Part shown: in pieces, positions 1-8,050 of the stretch
Layout: every line of letters begins with the position of its first letter
Position numbering within the stretch: the first letter of the stretch is position 1
NCBI RefSeq assembly: GCF_003725545.1
Contig: NZ_RJLN01000022.1
Coordinates: forward strand, 1-64,000
DNA from: Micromonospora solifontis
GTDB lineage: Bacteria; Actinomycetota; Actinomycetes; Mycobacteriales; Micromonosporaceae
Reading direction: 5' to 3'
DNA length: 64,000 nt
Made by a program: the position numbers and the translations under genes
The notes under the pieces: model-generated
Database searches by the model: none
Told to the model about the DNA's origin: nothing
What the model saw: only the letters and a program-made list of their open reading frames with translations

Positions 1-217
1 GGTCAGACCACAAGGGCCGACAACGTGGTCGCTCTCCCCACCAGCAACCCAGCTTGCCGCACCCCGACCACCAGCGGCAAGCCACTCACCACGCCCACCG
101 ACCACATGTCCCGGCTACGCCAGGACGCTGCCGCACACGTGGTCAAGGACCGAGTTTCGTCTCAGCAGGCGAGGGTGACATCCCAATCGGGTCCTACGTG
201 CACCGGGAGGTAGAGGC

Positions 218-781
218 ATGGCAAAGCTGATCTACGTGACCAATGTGTCGCTAGACGGCTATATCGAGGACGAGAGCGGAGACTTCGCCTGGTTCCCGCC
301 CGACGGCGAGGTATTCACGTTCACCACCGACCTTCTGCGGTCGGTGGGTACCTTCCTTTACGGGCGGCGCCTGTACGAGTCGATGGCTGTCTGGGAAACG
401 GACGCCACTCTGGCCGCGCAGTCCGGCCTCATGGCTGACTTCGCGGGCGCCTGGCAAGCGGCGAACAAGATCGTCTACTCCACGACCCTCACCGCGGTGT
501 CAACGGCCGCCACCAGTTTGGAACGCCGTTTCGACCCCGTCGTCGTAGACCAGCTGAAGGCCACGGCCGGCAGCGATATCACCGTTGGAGGCGCCAACCT
601 GGCGGCGCAGGCCATGCGGGCTGGACTGGTCGACGAGTGCCAGTTGTTCGTCTGGCCCACGGCCGTGGGAGGCGGCAAGCCGGGGCTACCTACCGGCCTG
701 CGCACCGACTTCGCGCTCCTCGACGAGCGCAGATTCCAGAACGGCGTCGTCCACCTCCGTTACCGCCCTCTCGGCCACTGA
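218..781 (+). CDS. Dihydrofolate reductase family protein (RibD C-terminal domain)
   Basis: A 187-residue protein with the fold signature of the RibD C-terminal/DHFR-like reductases: an N-terminal strand YVTNVSLDGYIED, a central LYGRRLYESM segment, and the late nucleotide-binding motif VGGANLAAQAMRAGLVDE. Family members use NAD(P)H, but most stand-alone copies like this have no known substrate. The C-terminal part after VGGGKPG departs from the usual GGG-x-x-LF ending. A strong ribosome site (gggaggtagagg) precedes the ATG. It stands alone and is followed by a terminator facing the ABC operon. The family is clear; the substrate is unknown. Confidence 0.8.
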   Translation: MAKLIYVTNVSLDGYIEDESGDFAWFPPDGEVFTFTTDLLRSVGTFLYGRRLYESMAVWETDATLAAQSGLMADFAGAWQAANKIVYSTTLTAVSTAATSLERRFDPVVVDQLKATAGSDITVGGANLAAQAMRAGLVDECQLFVWPTAVGGGKPGLPTGLRTDFALLDERRFQNGVVHLRYRPLGH

Positions 782-949
782 CCAGGGTCACCACCCTGAT
801 CTGGGCGCCGCGGCCGGTGTGACGAGCGCCCGCCAACCCATCCGCCGCAGATGAGACCCATGAGCGTTCGCGGGCTGCTTCCCAAGCATCGGAGGTCCGT
901 CGCACGACCGAGTGAACCCCTCGGCAGGAGCGGACAGTGCGTCATGGTC

Positions 950-983
950 AAGATGGTCGGCCGGCATACCGGCCGACCATCTT
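950..983. terminator. Bidirectional rho-independent-type hairpin
   Basis: A perfect 15-bp stem (AAGATGGTCGGCCGG, loop CATA, complementary arm) lies between the end of the reductase gene and the end of the leftward ABC permease gene at 1002, so it can serve both directions. It is followed by a short T-containing stretch rather than a long U tract, as is common in high-GC actinomycetes. Confidence 0.75.
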
Positions 984-1001
984 CGTTCGGGTTGGCTGGG
1001 G

Positions 1002-2066
1002 TCAGCCCGCGCTGAGGTTGGTGCGGCGGACGATCCACCAGACGGCGGCGAGGGCCACCGCGGTCAGGCCCAGATAGCCGGTCGCGACGATCAGATGGAA
1101 TTCGGGGATCCGGCTGCCCGGCTGGTACTGCAGGTGCTGCTGGAGATGGAGGTTCGAGAGGCAGGAGAGCATCCGGCCGCTGTCGTTGTCGGGCGGGCAG
1201 AGGCGTTGCAGTTCGACGCCGCTGAGCTGCCGCCCAGTGGCGTCGAACGCGCCGGACGGCCCGTCGGCGCCGTAGTCGATCATGCCGCCCTTGACGACCA
1301 GGGCGTTGTCGCGCAGCGGGCCGCGGTCCGGCCCGTCCATCTGGAGGTGCACGGACAGCGGCTTCATGAGGGTGGGGTAGTGCCACTGGACGAAATAGGT
1401 CAGACCGATGAAGCCCGCGATCACGGCGAACACGGCGGGGAGCGTGCGTCTGATCGCGGCGCCGAGCGCGGCGCCGACCGCGAACCAGCAGATGCTGATC
1501 ACGACCGGCAGCATCGCGGTGTTCAAGAACGGCACGTGGTCGAACAGGGTCACCGGAGCGACCTGGGTCTCCAGGTGCGCCAGGTGGTCGCTGACGCCGG
1601 CGACGGCCGCGGTCACCGCCGCCACGAACAGGCCGAGTATGCCCAGCTTGGTCCACAGCCAGCGCTGCGGGGAGAAGTCCTGGCTCCAGGCCAGCAGCAG
1701 GGTCCGCTGCTCGTGCTCCCTGGTCAGCACCGGGACGCCGATGAACAAGCCGATCAGCAGCGGCATGTACTGCACCAGCCGCGACAGGGCACCCAAGGTC
1801 AAGACCAGGTTCGAGGACCCGGCGAGCCGCTCGCCCTGCGGGGAGTGCTCCGGGCAGAACGTCTCGTGGCACTGGTGCCACAGGTCCGTCAGTGCCATGG
1901 ACAGGTAGGTCATCCAACCCACCAGGACCGCGGCCAGGACGAGCGTGCCGATCAGGGTCCAGCGGTGCTGACGCCAGGTCAGCCACAGCAGACCGCGGAC
2001 GCCGCCGGCGGAGCCGAGATCGTCCTGGTGGTTCGTTGGGGCGGGCACTTGGGTGACCGGGCTCAT
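1002..2066 (-). CDS. ABC transporter permease
   Basis: A 354-residue membrane protein with about six hydrophobic segments: near residues 38-60 after the TWRQHRW motif, a segment around YMPLLIGLFIGVPVLT, then two to three in the middle (LGILGLFVAAVTAAVAGV, AMLPVVISICWFAVGAAL, VFAVIAGFIGLTYFV), and one at the C-terminus (TGYLGLTAVALAAVWWIV). A soluble loop lies between the last two. This is the usual layout of actinobacterial ABC-2-like permeases that begin with LTWRQHR. Its ATG overlaps the stop of the upstream ATPase gene by 4 nt (ATGA), so the two form one transporter. The substrate cannot be read from the sequence; relatives are often linked to drug or peptide tolerance. Confidence 0.85.
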   Translation of the reverse strand: MSPVTQVPAPTNHQDDLGSAGGVRGLLWLTWRQHRWTLIGTLVLAAVLVGWMTYLSMALTDLWHQCHETFCPEHSPQGERLAGSSNLVLTLGALSRLVQYMPLLIGLFIGVPVLTREHEQRTLLLAWSQDFSPQRWLWTKLGILGLFVAAVTAAVAGVSDHLAHLETQVAPVTLFDHVPFLNTAMLPVVISICWFAVGAALGAAIRRTLPAVFAVIAGFIGLTYFVQWHYPTLMKPLSVHLQMDGPDRGPLRDNALVVKGGMIDYGADGPSGAFDATGRQLSGVELQRLCPPDNDSGRMLSCLSNLHLQQHLQYQPGSRIPEFHLIVATGYLGLTAVALAAVWWIVRRTNLSAG

Positions 2067-2983
2067 GCTGCTGTCTCCAGATCACGGTGTGCCTTGGACG
2101 ATGCCTTCAGGTAGGTCAGGATCAGCTCGTCCAGGGTTATGGGCTGGGTGCTCCAGCCGGGGGCGACGACGGCGTGCGCCACCGGTGCCGCCGGCTGCCG
2201 GAGGACGAACGTGGACTGGCGGTCGGTGTGCTGCGCCTGGACGATCGCGCCCGGGCCAGGTGGCTGGTCCGCGCGGGGCCCGGTCAGCCGCACGTGGCTG
2301 TCGAGCAACTCCTCGACATCGCCGGTGAGCACGGGTCGGCCCGCGTCGAGCAGCAGCAGATGGTCACCGACGCCACTGAGCTCGGCGATGATGTGGGTCG
2401 ACAGCATGATGGTCATGTCGCTGTCGGCGGCCTCCGCCATGAGTTCGCCGGTCACCTCGGTGCGGGCCACCGGGTCCAGGTTCGCAAGCGGCTCGTCCAA
2501 CAGCAGCACCGCCGGGCGGGAGCCCAGGGCGACCGCCAGGGCGACCTGCGCCCGCTGCCCGCCGGAGAGCTTGCCGCAGCGGCGGTCCAGGGGGATGTCG
2601 AAGCGCTGGAGCCACGACAGCGCCCGCCGCTGGTCCCACACGCGGTTCATCGACCTGCCGAAGCGGAGCATGTCCGACACACTGAAGTCCCGGTACAGCG
2701 GCTTGTCCTGCGCCAGGATCGCGACCCGGCTCCCGGCGGAACCACCCGCGTCGGTGGACCTGCCCTTCACCACCGGTCGGCCGTGGACCAGCAGCGAGCC
2801 GCAGGTGACCGCCAACGTACCGGCGATGGTGCTCATCAGCGTCGACTTGCCCGCGCCGTTCGCGCCGACCAGCGCGATGATGCGGTTGGCGGGCAGTTGG
2901 AAGCTGCATTCCCGTACTGCCCAGACGGTGCCGTAGCGCCTGCCCAGGTCGCGGGCCTCCACCGCGATGGACTGCTCGCTCAT
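2063..2983 (-). CDS. ABC transporter ATP-binding protein
   Basis: A 306-residue nucleotide-binding subunit. Walker A is GANGAGKST (residues 40-48), the signature is LSGGQ (139-143), Walker B is LLLDEP (160-165), and the switch His lies in MLSTH. The C-terminal extension of about 90 residues after the NBD is typical of ABC-2 exporter ATPases. It is coupled to the permease downstream (4-nt overlap). Upstream, its ATG overlaps the TGA of a reading frame that looks like the tail of a GntR-type regulator, so it was probably the second gene of a regulator-ATPase-permease operon. Confidence 0.9.
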   Translation of the reverse strand: MSEQSIAVEARDLGRRYGTVWAVRECSFQLPANRIIALVGANGAGKSTLMSTIAGTLAVTCGSLLVHGRPVVKGRSTDAGGSAGSRVAILAQDKPLYRDFSVSDMLRFGRSMNRVWDQRRALSWLQRFDIPLDRRCGKLSGGQRAQVALAVALGSRPAVLLLDEPLANLDPVARTEVTGELMAEAADSDMTIMLSTHIIAELSGVGDHLLLLDAGRPVLTGDVEELLDSHVRLTGPRADQPPGPGAIVQAQHTDRQSTFVLRQPAAPVAHAVVAPGWSTQPITLDELILTYLKASSKAHRDLETAA

Positions 2984-3150
2984 GCGGCGCCTTCCTTCTT
3001 CTGGAACCCAGCGCCCGGTGCCGGTTCTGCCTGCGTGCGGTCGCCGCCAGTCCGGGCCCGGCGCGCAGAGTTCTCCACGATCACCGAGGCGAGCAGCGCC
3101 TGGACGTCCTCGTCCTCCAGACCGGCCTCGCGGGCCTGGCCGCGAGACGG
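2980..3150 (-). pseudogene. Remnant of a GntR/YtrA-type regulator (C-terminal end only)
   Basis: The frame running into the ATPase start encodes ...SRGQAREAGLEDEDVQALL..., the typical effector-arm helix found at the end of short YtrA-subfamily GntR regulators, which usually head ABC operons of this kind. The stop codon overlaps the ATG of the ATPase in the ATGA pattern expected of an intact operon. The DNA-binding half is missing: to the right the sequence switches to the divergent hypothetical gene at 3171. No start codon with a ribosome site is visible. I infer a 5' truncation by rearrangement; the left boundary of homology is approximate. Confidence 0.55.
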
Positions 3151-3170
3151 CTTCCTGCGATCATGGCAGC

Positions 3171-3794
3171 GTGCCCGGATTCAGTTTCAAGACGTCGTGG
3201 CTGGCTGTGCGAGACCGGGCGCCAGGGGAGGTTGCCGACGCCCTTGGTTTGCACGACCGGGAGGTCCTCGACTGGGCCACCGGCACCGACCGGGCCTACC
3301 GCTACGGCGTCTACGTGGCCGCACCGCTGCCAGGCTGGACCCTCGCCCACGGCCGGCTGCACATGCCGGCGGGCTTCGACGCGACTGAGCCGCCCTTCCC
3401 CGACTGGCTCAGTGAACTGAGCCGGCATCTTGGCGAGGTGCAGTTCTTCGCCAACGAACGGGTCCCGGACTATCACGCCTGGGCCAAAGCCCGGGACGGT
3501 GAGCTGTTGCGCGCCTACTGCTGGATCGGCGAGCGAGGTGAGGTGCCACTGTTCGTCGGTGATCCAACACCCGACGAGATCGAATTGGGCATCGGAATCC
3601 GCGGTATGGAACCCGGGCGGGAACACTGGTCGGACGACGAGTGGATAGACTGGTACGCCACGACGCCGTCCGAGTTCGACGTGATGGCGATGGCCGGCCG
3701 CTGGAGCATCGACCCGAGCAGGATCGACGACGCCACCGTGACTGCGACGGGCATTTACGGGTTACCGCCGTCGGTCGAACACGTCTCGCGATGA
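3171..3794 (+). CDS. Hypothetical protein
   Basis: A 207-residue soluble, acidic protein with many Trp residues (for example HLGEVQFFANERV, YCWIGERGEVPLFVG, REHWSDDEWIDWY). I chose the GTG at 3171 because it begins the conserved-looking FSFKTSW segment; longer starts run into the GntR remnant. No signal peptide, membrane segment or catalytic motif is recognised. The style (a SMI1/immunity-like or DUF protein predicting interactions) is suggestive only. It begins where the regulator remnant is broken, so it may have arrived with that rearrangement. Confidence 0.6.
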   Translation: MPGFSFKTSWLAVRDRAPGEVADALGLHDREVLDWATGTDRAYRYGVYVAAPLPGWTLAHGRLHMPAGFDATEPPFPDWLSELSRHLGEVQFFANERVPDYHAWAKARDGELLRAYCWIGERGEVPLFVGDPTPDEIELGIGIRGMEPGREHWSDDEWIDWYATTPSEFDVMAMAGRWSIDPSRIDDATVTATGIYGLPPSVEHVSR

Positions 3795-4029
3795 CAACCC
3801 GCGTTGAGGGACCTCCGCCCCCTAACCGGCAGCCCGATCAGAGCTGGAAAGACCAGGTGTTACGACTCCGCGATGCTTCCTCGTGTCAGTCCTGGAAGGA
3901 GCGGAAAATGATGCTCTGGACTGACAGTGACGCGATCCGACCTGAGCGGGGTACCGTCCGAGGGGCGGCTCGCCAGCATCTGGACTGGCTCCGCAGTCCC
4001 AGTCCTCTCCCTGGGAAGCAGGCGAAGGT

Positions 4030-5220
4030 ATGGCTACCAAGACCGACACGATCGGTGCCCGGATCCGCTACTGGAGGATGCGCCGTGGCGGGATGAGCCA
4101 AGCCGTCCTCGCCGGTCTCGCGGGTGTCAGCCAGTCTTACATCTCGCAGGTCGAGTCCGGCCGCAAGACCATTGACCGCCGTTCCACCCTGGTAGCCATC
4201 GCTGCAGCCTTACAGGTCACCGTGGCTGACCTGCTCGGCCAGGGCACCGAGCTCGGCGATCCGGCCCGGGAGCGCGCCGCCGAGTGCGTCCCGGCGATCT
4301 GGTCCGCCCTCATCGAGATCGAGGACGGCGAGCGCCGACCGTTGACCCGGACCCGGGAGGAGTTGTCCGCCGACGTCGCGCGCAGCGACCAGCTCCGCAA
4401 CCGATCCAACTACCCGGCGATGGCCCGCATGCTGCCTGGTCTGCTGTTGGAGGCCGCCGCAGTCGGAGGAACCACGCTGGCCCAGGTGGCGTACCAGGCG
4501 TCGACGTGCCTGCGGCATCTCGGGTACCGGCACCTGGCACTTAACGCCGCACGGGTGGCCGTGGCCGCCGCCGAGGAGGTCGAGGAACCGGCGTGGCTGG
4601 GGGCGTCCCGATTCGCGTACGCGCAGAGCCTGCCGATCGAGGCCGCGCCCCTGGCGGCCAGGGCTGCCGACCGGTCGCTGGCGGAGCTTCAGTCCGCCGC
4701 CGCCGACGAGCGGGTCCGGCAGATGCTCGGTCAACTACATCTCTCGGCCGCCTTGACCTCCACGGTAAGTGGGCGAGCGGACCTCGCTCGTGACCACCTC
4801 GCTGAAGCGGCGCGCGAGGCGGCGACCCTCGGGGATCCGCCCGACGGCGCCGGATTCAACGGCTGCGGATTCGGGCCGACGAACGCGTGCCTTTGGGAGA
4901 TGTCCATCGCGGCGGAGTCTGGTGAGCCGGGCCGGGTGGTCGAGCTGTCCCGGACCGTGCGGCCGCAGGTGCTTGTGGCATCGAATCGCCAGATGTCGTA
5001 CTGGGTCGACCTCGGTCGTGCGCTGGCCGAGTCCGGCCGCCGGGACGCCGAGGCACTGGCGGCGTTCGTGCGAGCGGAACAAGCCGCGCCGGTGCCGTTC
5101 GCGCTGAACCCCCTCGTTCAGGACGCCGTTGTGGCGATGGTGCAACGGGTGAAGCGGCGGGCCGTGCCGAACGAATTGCGACTGCTCGCCGGCCGCCTGG
5201 GCATCAACCTGGCCTCATAA
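4030..5220 (+). CDS. XRE-family HTH regulator with helical-repeat C-terminus
   Basis: A 396-residue protein. Residues 9-66 form a classic XRE helix-turn-helix (SQAVLAGLAGVSQSYISQVESGRKT). The remaining 320 residues are Ala/Leu/Arg-rich helices with a TPR-like pattern (LGASRFAYAQSLP, HLSAALTSTVSGRADLARDHLAEAAREA), as in the large Streptomyces/Micromonospora family of XRE regulators that sit beside tiny ORFs. The start has a gaagg site a few bases upstream. It is followed after about 125 bp by three coupled small ORFs on the same strand. Its target is unknown, but control of the neighbouring cassette is the simplest guess. Confidence 0.85.
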   Translation: MATKTDTIGARIRYWRMRRGGMSQAVLAGLAGVSQSYISQVESGRKTIDRRSTLVAIAAALQVTVADLLGQGTELGDPARERAAECVPAIWSALIEIEDGERRPLTRTREELSADVARSDQLRNRSNYPAMARMLPGLLLEAAAVGGTTLAQVAYQASTCLRHLGYRHLALNAARVAVAAAEEVEEPAWLGASRFAYAQSLPIEAAPLAARAADRSLAELQSAAADERVRQMLGQLHLSAALTSTVSGRADLARDHLAEAAREAATLGDPPDGAGFNGCGFGPTNACLWEMSIAAESGEPGRVVELSRTVRPQVLVASNRQMSYWVDLGRALAESGRRDAEALAAFVRAEQAAPVPFALNPLVQDAVVAMVQRVKRRAVPNELRLLAGRLGINLAS

Positions 5221-5347
5221 CCAACGGTAATTCCGCCATTACCAATCGATCCTACTGTCCGATTCGGAGGTGATGTTCGCCTCCTGTAGTCGGGTGCGGC
5301 GGATTCTCACGGGCTGACCGTTCGCGCCTCAATCGGCGGAGGTGGGA

Positions 5348-5716
5348 ATGGGCGGTAGGCGTGACCCCGGCAGGCGGAGCCTGGGCCAGCAGGTTCAGGC
5401 GGTTGAGCACGAGGCGGCGAGGCGGCGCATCCCCGCCTTGGCCGAGTTGGATCGGCTACCGGTCGAGCCAATTGACCGGGCGGTGTCGGGCGAGCGGTCC
5501 CGCTCCAGTAGAAGCGGCAGCTACTTGGCGGCACCACGCGTCGCGTACGAGGCGTACCTACTTGCCGTCGCGCTGACTCTGGCTCGGCGGCACCGGCCCG
5601 TCTGGTCGTGGCAGAGGTGGCGGCGCATCTGCCGGTGCGGCGCCGACCTGCCCTGCCACACCCGACACCGCATCCCGATCAGCCGTGGGCACTGGCCGGC
5701 GGGGGACGCGCGGTGA
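5348..5716 (+). CDS. Small hypothetical protein, first of a coupled trio
   Basis: A basic 122-residue protein without recognised domain. The start is set by a strong GGAGGTGGGA site directly before the ATG. The C-terminal part holds four Cys/His-type positions (RICRCGADLPCHTRH) that could bind a metal. Its stop overlaps the GTG of the next ORF (GTGA). Similar tiny genes accompany XRE regulators in Micromonosporaceae; I do not know a function. Confidence 0.5.
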   Translation: MGGRRDPGRRSLGQQVQAVEHEAARRRIPALAELDRLPVEPIDRAVSGERSRSSRSGSYLAAPRVAYEAYLLAVALTLARRHRPVWSWQRWRRICRCGADLPCHTRHRIPISRGHWPAGDAR

Positions 5717-5886
5717 ACCAGGAGCAGCAGATCCTCGACGTACACCTGCGGGGCCTCGACGGCATGTGCGTGGGTTGCCGGGCGTGGTGGGGGCGGCTGA
5801 CTCCGTACCCGTGCTGGCAGGTGGAGTGGGCGACCAGCCGGCGGGCGCGGGCGGTCACGGCGCGGTTCCTGGGGGTTCGGGCGTGA
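5713..5886 (+). CDS. Small Cys/Trp-containing hypothetical protein
   Basis: A 57-residue protein starting at GTG (overlapping the previous stop) with a CVGCRAWWGRLTPYPCW core: three Cys in 20 residues suggest metal binding or a disulfide. Its stop again overlaps the next GTG (GTGA), so the three small ORFs are translationally coupled. No family recognised. Confidence 0.45.
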   Translation: MNQEQQILDVHLRGLDGMCVGCRAWWGRLTPYPCWQVEWATSRRARAVTARFLGVRA

Positions 5887-6101
5887 CCACCCACGGACCT
5901 GTCCTGCCGATCTGGAGCTGCGGTGGGTGCGGGGCGCCATGGCCCTGCCCGACCCGGCGGCGGGAGTTGCGGGCGGAGTTCGCGGACGCGCCGATCTCGC
6001 TGGCGCTGTACATGGGCGCGCAGCTTGTCCGGGCGAGCGCGGACCTGACCTGGGCGCCGGCCGGCACGCTTCATCGCCGGTTCCTCGGCTGGCTGCGGTG
6101 A
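5883..6101 (+). CDS. Small hypothetical protein with CxxC motif, third of the trio
   Basis: A 72-residue protein: N-terminal WSCGGCGAPWPC (three Cys, zinc-ribbon-like) followed by an amphipathic helix region RRELRAEFADAPISLALYMGAQL. Starts with GTG overlapping the previous stop. The last 47 codons exist a second time, frameshifted, at 7461-7601. Function unknown; the CxxC arrangement resembles small actinobacterial zinc-ribbon proteins. Confidence 0.5.
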   Translation: MTTHGPVLPIWSCGGCGAPWPCPTRRRELRAEFADAPISLALYMGAQLVRASADLTWAPAGTLHRRFLGWLR

Positions 6102-6131
6102 GCCGCACGCCGCCAGCGCCTCGTCGTGACG

Positions 6132-6644
6132 TTACGCGGAGTTGATCAGCCAGGTCCGGCCGTCGGTGAGTTCCCGGACCGCGTCCAGGTGGCCCGCGTG
6201 GCAGGCGGTTTCGCTGATCACGTGCAGGATGACCTCCCGGACGCTGTCCAGCCGCCAGTCGCCGAACTGGTCCGGCGGCCACCAGGCCGGTGCGGCGTCC
6301 AGCGGGGCGGCGGCGATGACGGCGTTGGCGCGGTCGATCTCCCGCCGGTAGCGCTCCAGCACCTCGACGGCCGGGATGTCCGGGTCCACCTGCCAGGCGT
6401 CCGCCGTCCCGCTCAGCGCGGCGATGGCCTCCGCCTCGCCGTCGACGACGCAGCGGAACCAGAACCTTTCGACGTCCTCGGTGAGGTGGCGAACCAGGCC
6501 GAGGCAGCTCCATCCCGACGGCAGTACCGGCCGGCGGAGGGCGGCCTCGTCGAGGCCCTCCAGGATGCCGAGCACGTGCCGGCGTTGGCCGTCCAGGTGC
6601 TTCATAAGCAGTTCGTTCTCCGCCGGCGTGGATGGTTGTGCCAC
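6132..6644 (-). CDS. DinB/DUF664 family protein
   Basis: A 170-residue four-helix-bundle protein of the DinB/DUF664 group: His in LVRHLTEDVERFW and a second His pair in ETACHAGHLDAVREL, positions that bind a divalent metal in the family. Relatives are often metal-dependent thiol (mycothiol) transferases or of unknown function. It begins with ATG and reads leftward, away from the hydrolase gene at 6896. It lies inside the segment bracketed by the two copies of the small-ORF 3' end, so it may be part of a later insertion. Confidence 0.8.
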   Translation of the reverse strand: MAQPSTPAENELLMKHLDGQRRHVLGILEGLDEAALRRPVLPSGWSCLGLVRHLTEDVERFWFRCVVDGEAEAIAALSGTADAWQVDPDIPAVEVLERYRREIDRANAVIAAAPLDAAPAWWPPDQFGDWRLDSVREVILHVISETACHAGHLDAVRELTDGRTWLINSA

Positions 6645-6895
6645 AGGATCCTCCTCATCTCGGGGCGACGCCGCTGTCCGTCGCGCGTCTGCCGCTGGAT
6701 CGACTCGGTACAGCTGACGATCGGCCCCGCCACTTCCGGACAGGGGCGGTCGCCCAGAATCAGCGCCTCCCGCGCCGTGCGCGGGATGTCGGACCCGTTC
6801 GGCAGGATGAGGGCATCAGGACCGCCTGAGCGGGGCACCAGTGGAATGCGGGGGTGCACCGGGTGGGCGCTCACGGCGGGGGAGAGGGGATCGCG

Positions 6896-7459
6896 ATGGC
6901 AGGGACCCGGCAGATTCTGTTCATCCAGGGCGGCGGCGCCGGTGTGCACGACGAGTGGGACCACAAGCTCGTCGACAGCCTGAGGCGGGAGCTCGGGGAC
7001 GGGTACGAGGTCCGCTATCCGCGCATGCCCGACGAGGACGACCCTAGCTACGCGAGGTGGAGCGCGGCCATCCGGCGTGAGCTGGCGGGCCTGGACGACT
7101 GCGCAGTCGTCGCCGGCCATTCGGTGGGCGCGACGATCCTCGTCAACACGCTGGCAGAGCGGCCACCGGAGCGGGAGCTGGCGGCGATCGTGCTGATCGC
7201 CGCTCCGTTCGTCGGTGCTGCCGGCTGGCCCGGCGACGAGTTCGAGCTGCCGCAGGATCTCGGCGCGAGGCTGCCACAAGGCGTGCCGGTGCATGTGTTT
7301 CATGGACTCCAGGACGAGACCGCCCCGCCGTCGCATGCTGAGCTGTACGCCCACGCCATCCCTCAGGCGCAGCTGCACCGGCTGCCCGGGCGCGATCACC
7401 AGCTTGACAACGACCTGAGCGAGGTGGCGAAGACGCTCGGTCGTCCTGACCGGCTCTGA
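6896..7459 (+). CDS. Small alpha/beta hydrolase (RBBP9/YdeN-like)
   Basis: A 187-residue protein with a compact alpha/beta-hydrolase layout: oxyanion-region start ILFIQGGG, nucleophile elbow AGHSVG (Ser76), acid Asp140 in HGLQDET and His168 in GRDHQ. This matches the serine hydrolase family PF06821. The ATG at 6896 follows a ggggagagggg ribosome site. Substrate unknown. Located within the segment flanked by the duplicated 140-bp sequence. Confidence 0.75.
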   Translation: MAGTRQILFIQGGGAGVHDEWDHKLVDSLRRELGDGYEVRYPRMPDEDDPSYARWSAAIRRELAGLDDCAVVAGHSVGATILVNTLAERPPERELAAIVLIAAPFVGAAGWPGDEFELPQDLGARLPQGVPVHVFHGLQDETAPPSHAELYAHAIPQAQLHRLPGRDHQLDNDLSEVAKTLGRPDRL

Positions 7460-7460
7460 C

Positions 7461-7601
7461 GCGGGAGTTGCGCGCGGAGTTCGCGGACGCGCCGGTGTCG
7501 CTGGCGCTGTACCTGAGGGCTCACTCGTCCGGGCGAGTGCGGACCTGACCTGTGCACCTGCCGGCACGCTTCATCGGCCGTTCCCCGGCTGGCTGCGCTG
7601 A
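7461..7601 (+). pseudogene. Frameshifted partial copy of the small ORF at 5883-6101
   Basis: The 141 nt from GCGGGAGTTGCG to the final TGA closely repeat 5960-6101 of the upstream small ORF (142 nt), with scattered substitutions and a one-base deletion in the middle (around 7520) that breaks the frame. The 5' half including the CxxC region is absent. The copy begins immediately after the stop of the hydrolase gene. It marks an old duplication or recombination end point. Confidence 0.75.
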
Positions 7602-8006
7602 GCATCCTGCGCGCCGCGGACGGCAAATTCCACTACAGCGACGGGTCGCACCGGCGGACCCGTTACGACCCGGCGGCGTGGGCCGAGCAGGTCCGCCAGC
7701 ACAAGCAAGGCCATCTCCGGAACGAGCGCCCGAGGGGTACCGGCGGTAGAGGTGGGACGCGCCGCGCACGGTCCAGAGCGGCACCAGATCGTCGGCGGGC
7801 AGCGCTGACACGGCGACCCCGCCTACGGCCAGCGTCCACCGGGGACCGTCCGTGCCGGTGTCCTGCGCCCTGAGGTCGAGCACGACAGTGTCCGCGAGCG
7901 TGCCCCGGGCCCGGTCGAGCCGCACCGCCGCCGCGAGCGCGTGACGTGCTGGCCGTCGGGTTTTCGTGTGGCGACCATCCCATTCACTTTTGACGACGGC
8001 AGTAGT
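7602..8006. other. Gene-poor debris region
   Basis: About 400 bp without an intact gene. On the plus strand 7601-7740 an open stretch reads like a protein tail (DGKFHYSDGSHRRTRYDPAAW), without a start. On the minus strand 7740-7950 is a fragment of a winged-helix protein (listed separately). No terminator or promoter is clear until the palindrome at 8007. Confidence 0.5.
7740..7950 (-). pseudogene. Fragment of a winged-helix DNA-binding domain protein (AlkZ-like/DUF1006)
   Basis: The minus-strand frame encodes ARHALAAAVRLDRARG, then LRAQDTGTDG, then PADDLVPLWTVRGASHLYRR. The VQDT and LVxxWTxRGAPHxxRR signatures are those of the N-terminal region of the actinobacterial winged-helix DNA-glycosylase-like family (normally about 350 residues). 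After HLYRR the homology stops and the frame becomes unrelated, so only some 70 residues remain. No start with ribosome site. A degraded remnant is the best reading. Confidence 0.5.
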
Positions 8007-8028
8007 AAAAACTAGTCGAATAGTTTTT
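8007..8028. promoter_or_regulatory. Operator-like palindrome upstream of the copper operon
   Basis: A perfect inverted repeat AAAAACTA-GTCGAA-TAGTTTTT, strikingly AT-rich in this GC-rich DNA, ending 22 bp before the ATG of the multicopper oxidase. It is a good candidate binding site for the regulator encoded at 11255, whose own upstream region carries the related ACTAGTAAG sequence. Confidence 0.6.
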
Positions 8029-8050
8029 AAGCGCCCCGAGAGAGGGTGTC

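Noticed and set aside
1-217. Open frame of 62 codons at 25-213
   Set aside because: No ribosome site, low-complexity Pro/Thr/Ser composition and no similarity to anything I recognise; looks like non-coding DNA before the reductase gene.
3908-4096. Small ORF overlapping the start of the XRE gene
   Set aside because: Out of frame with the clear HTH gene, no ribosome site and no recognisable sequence.
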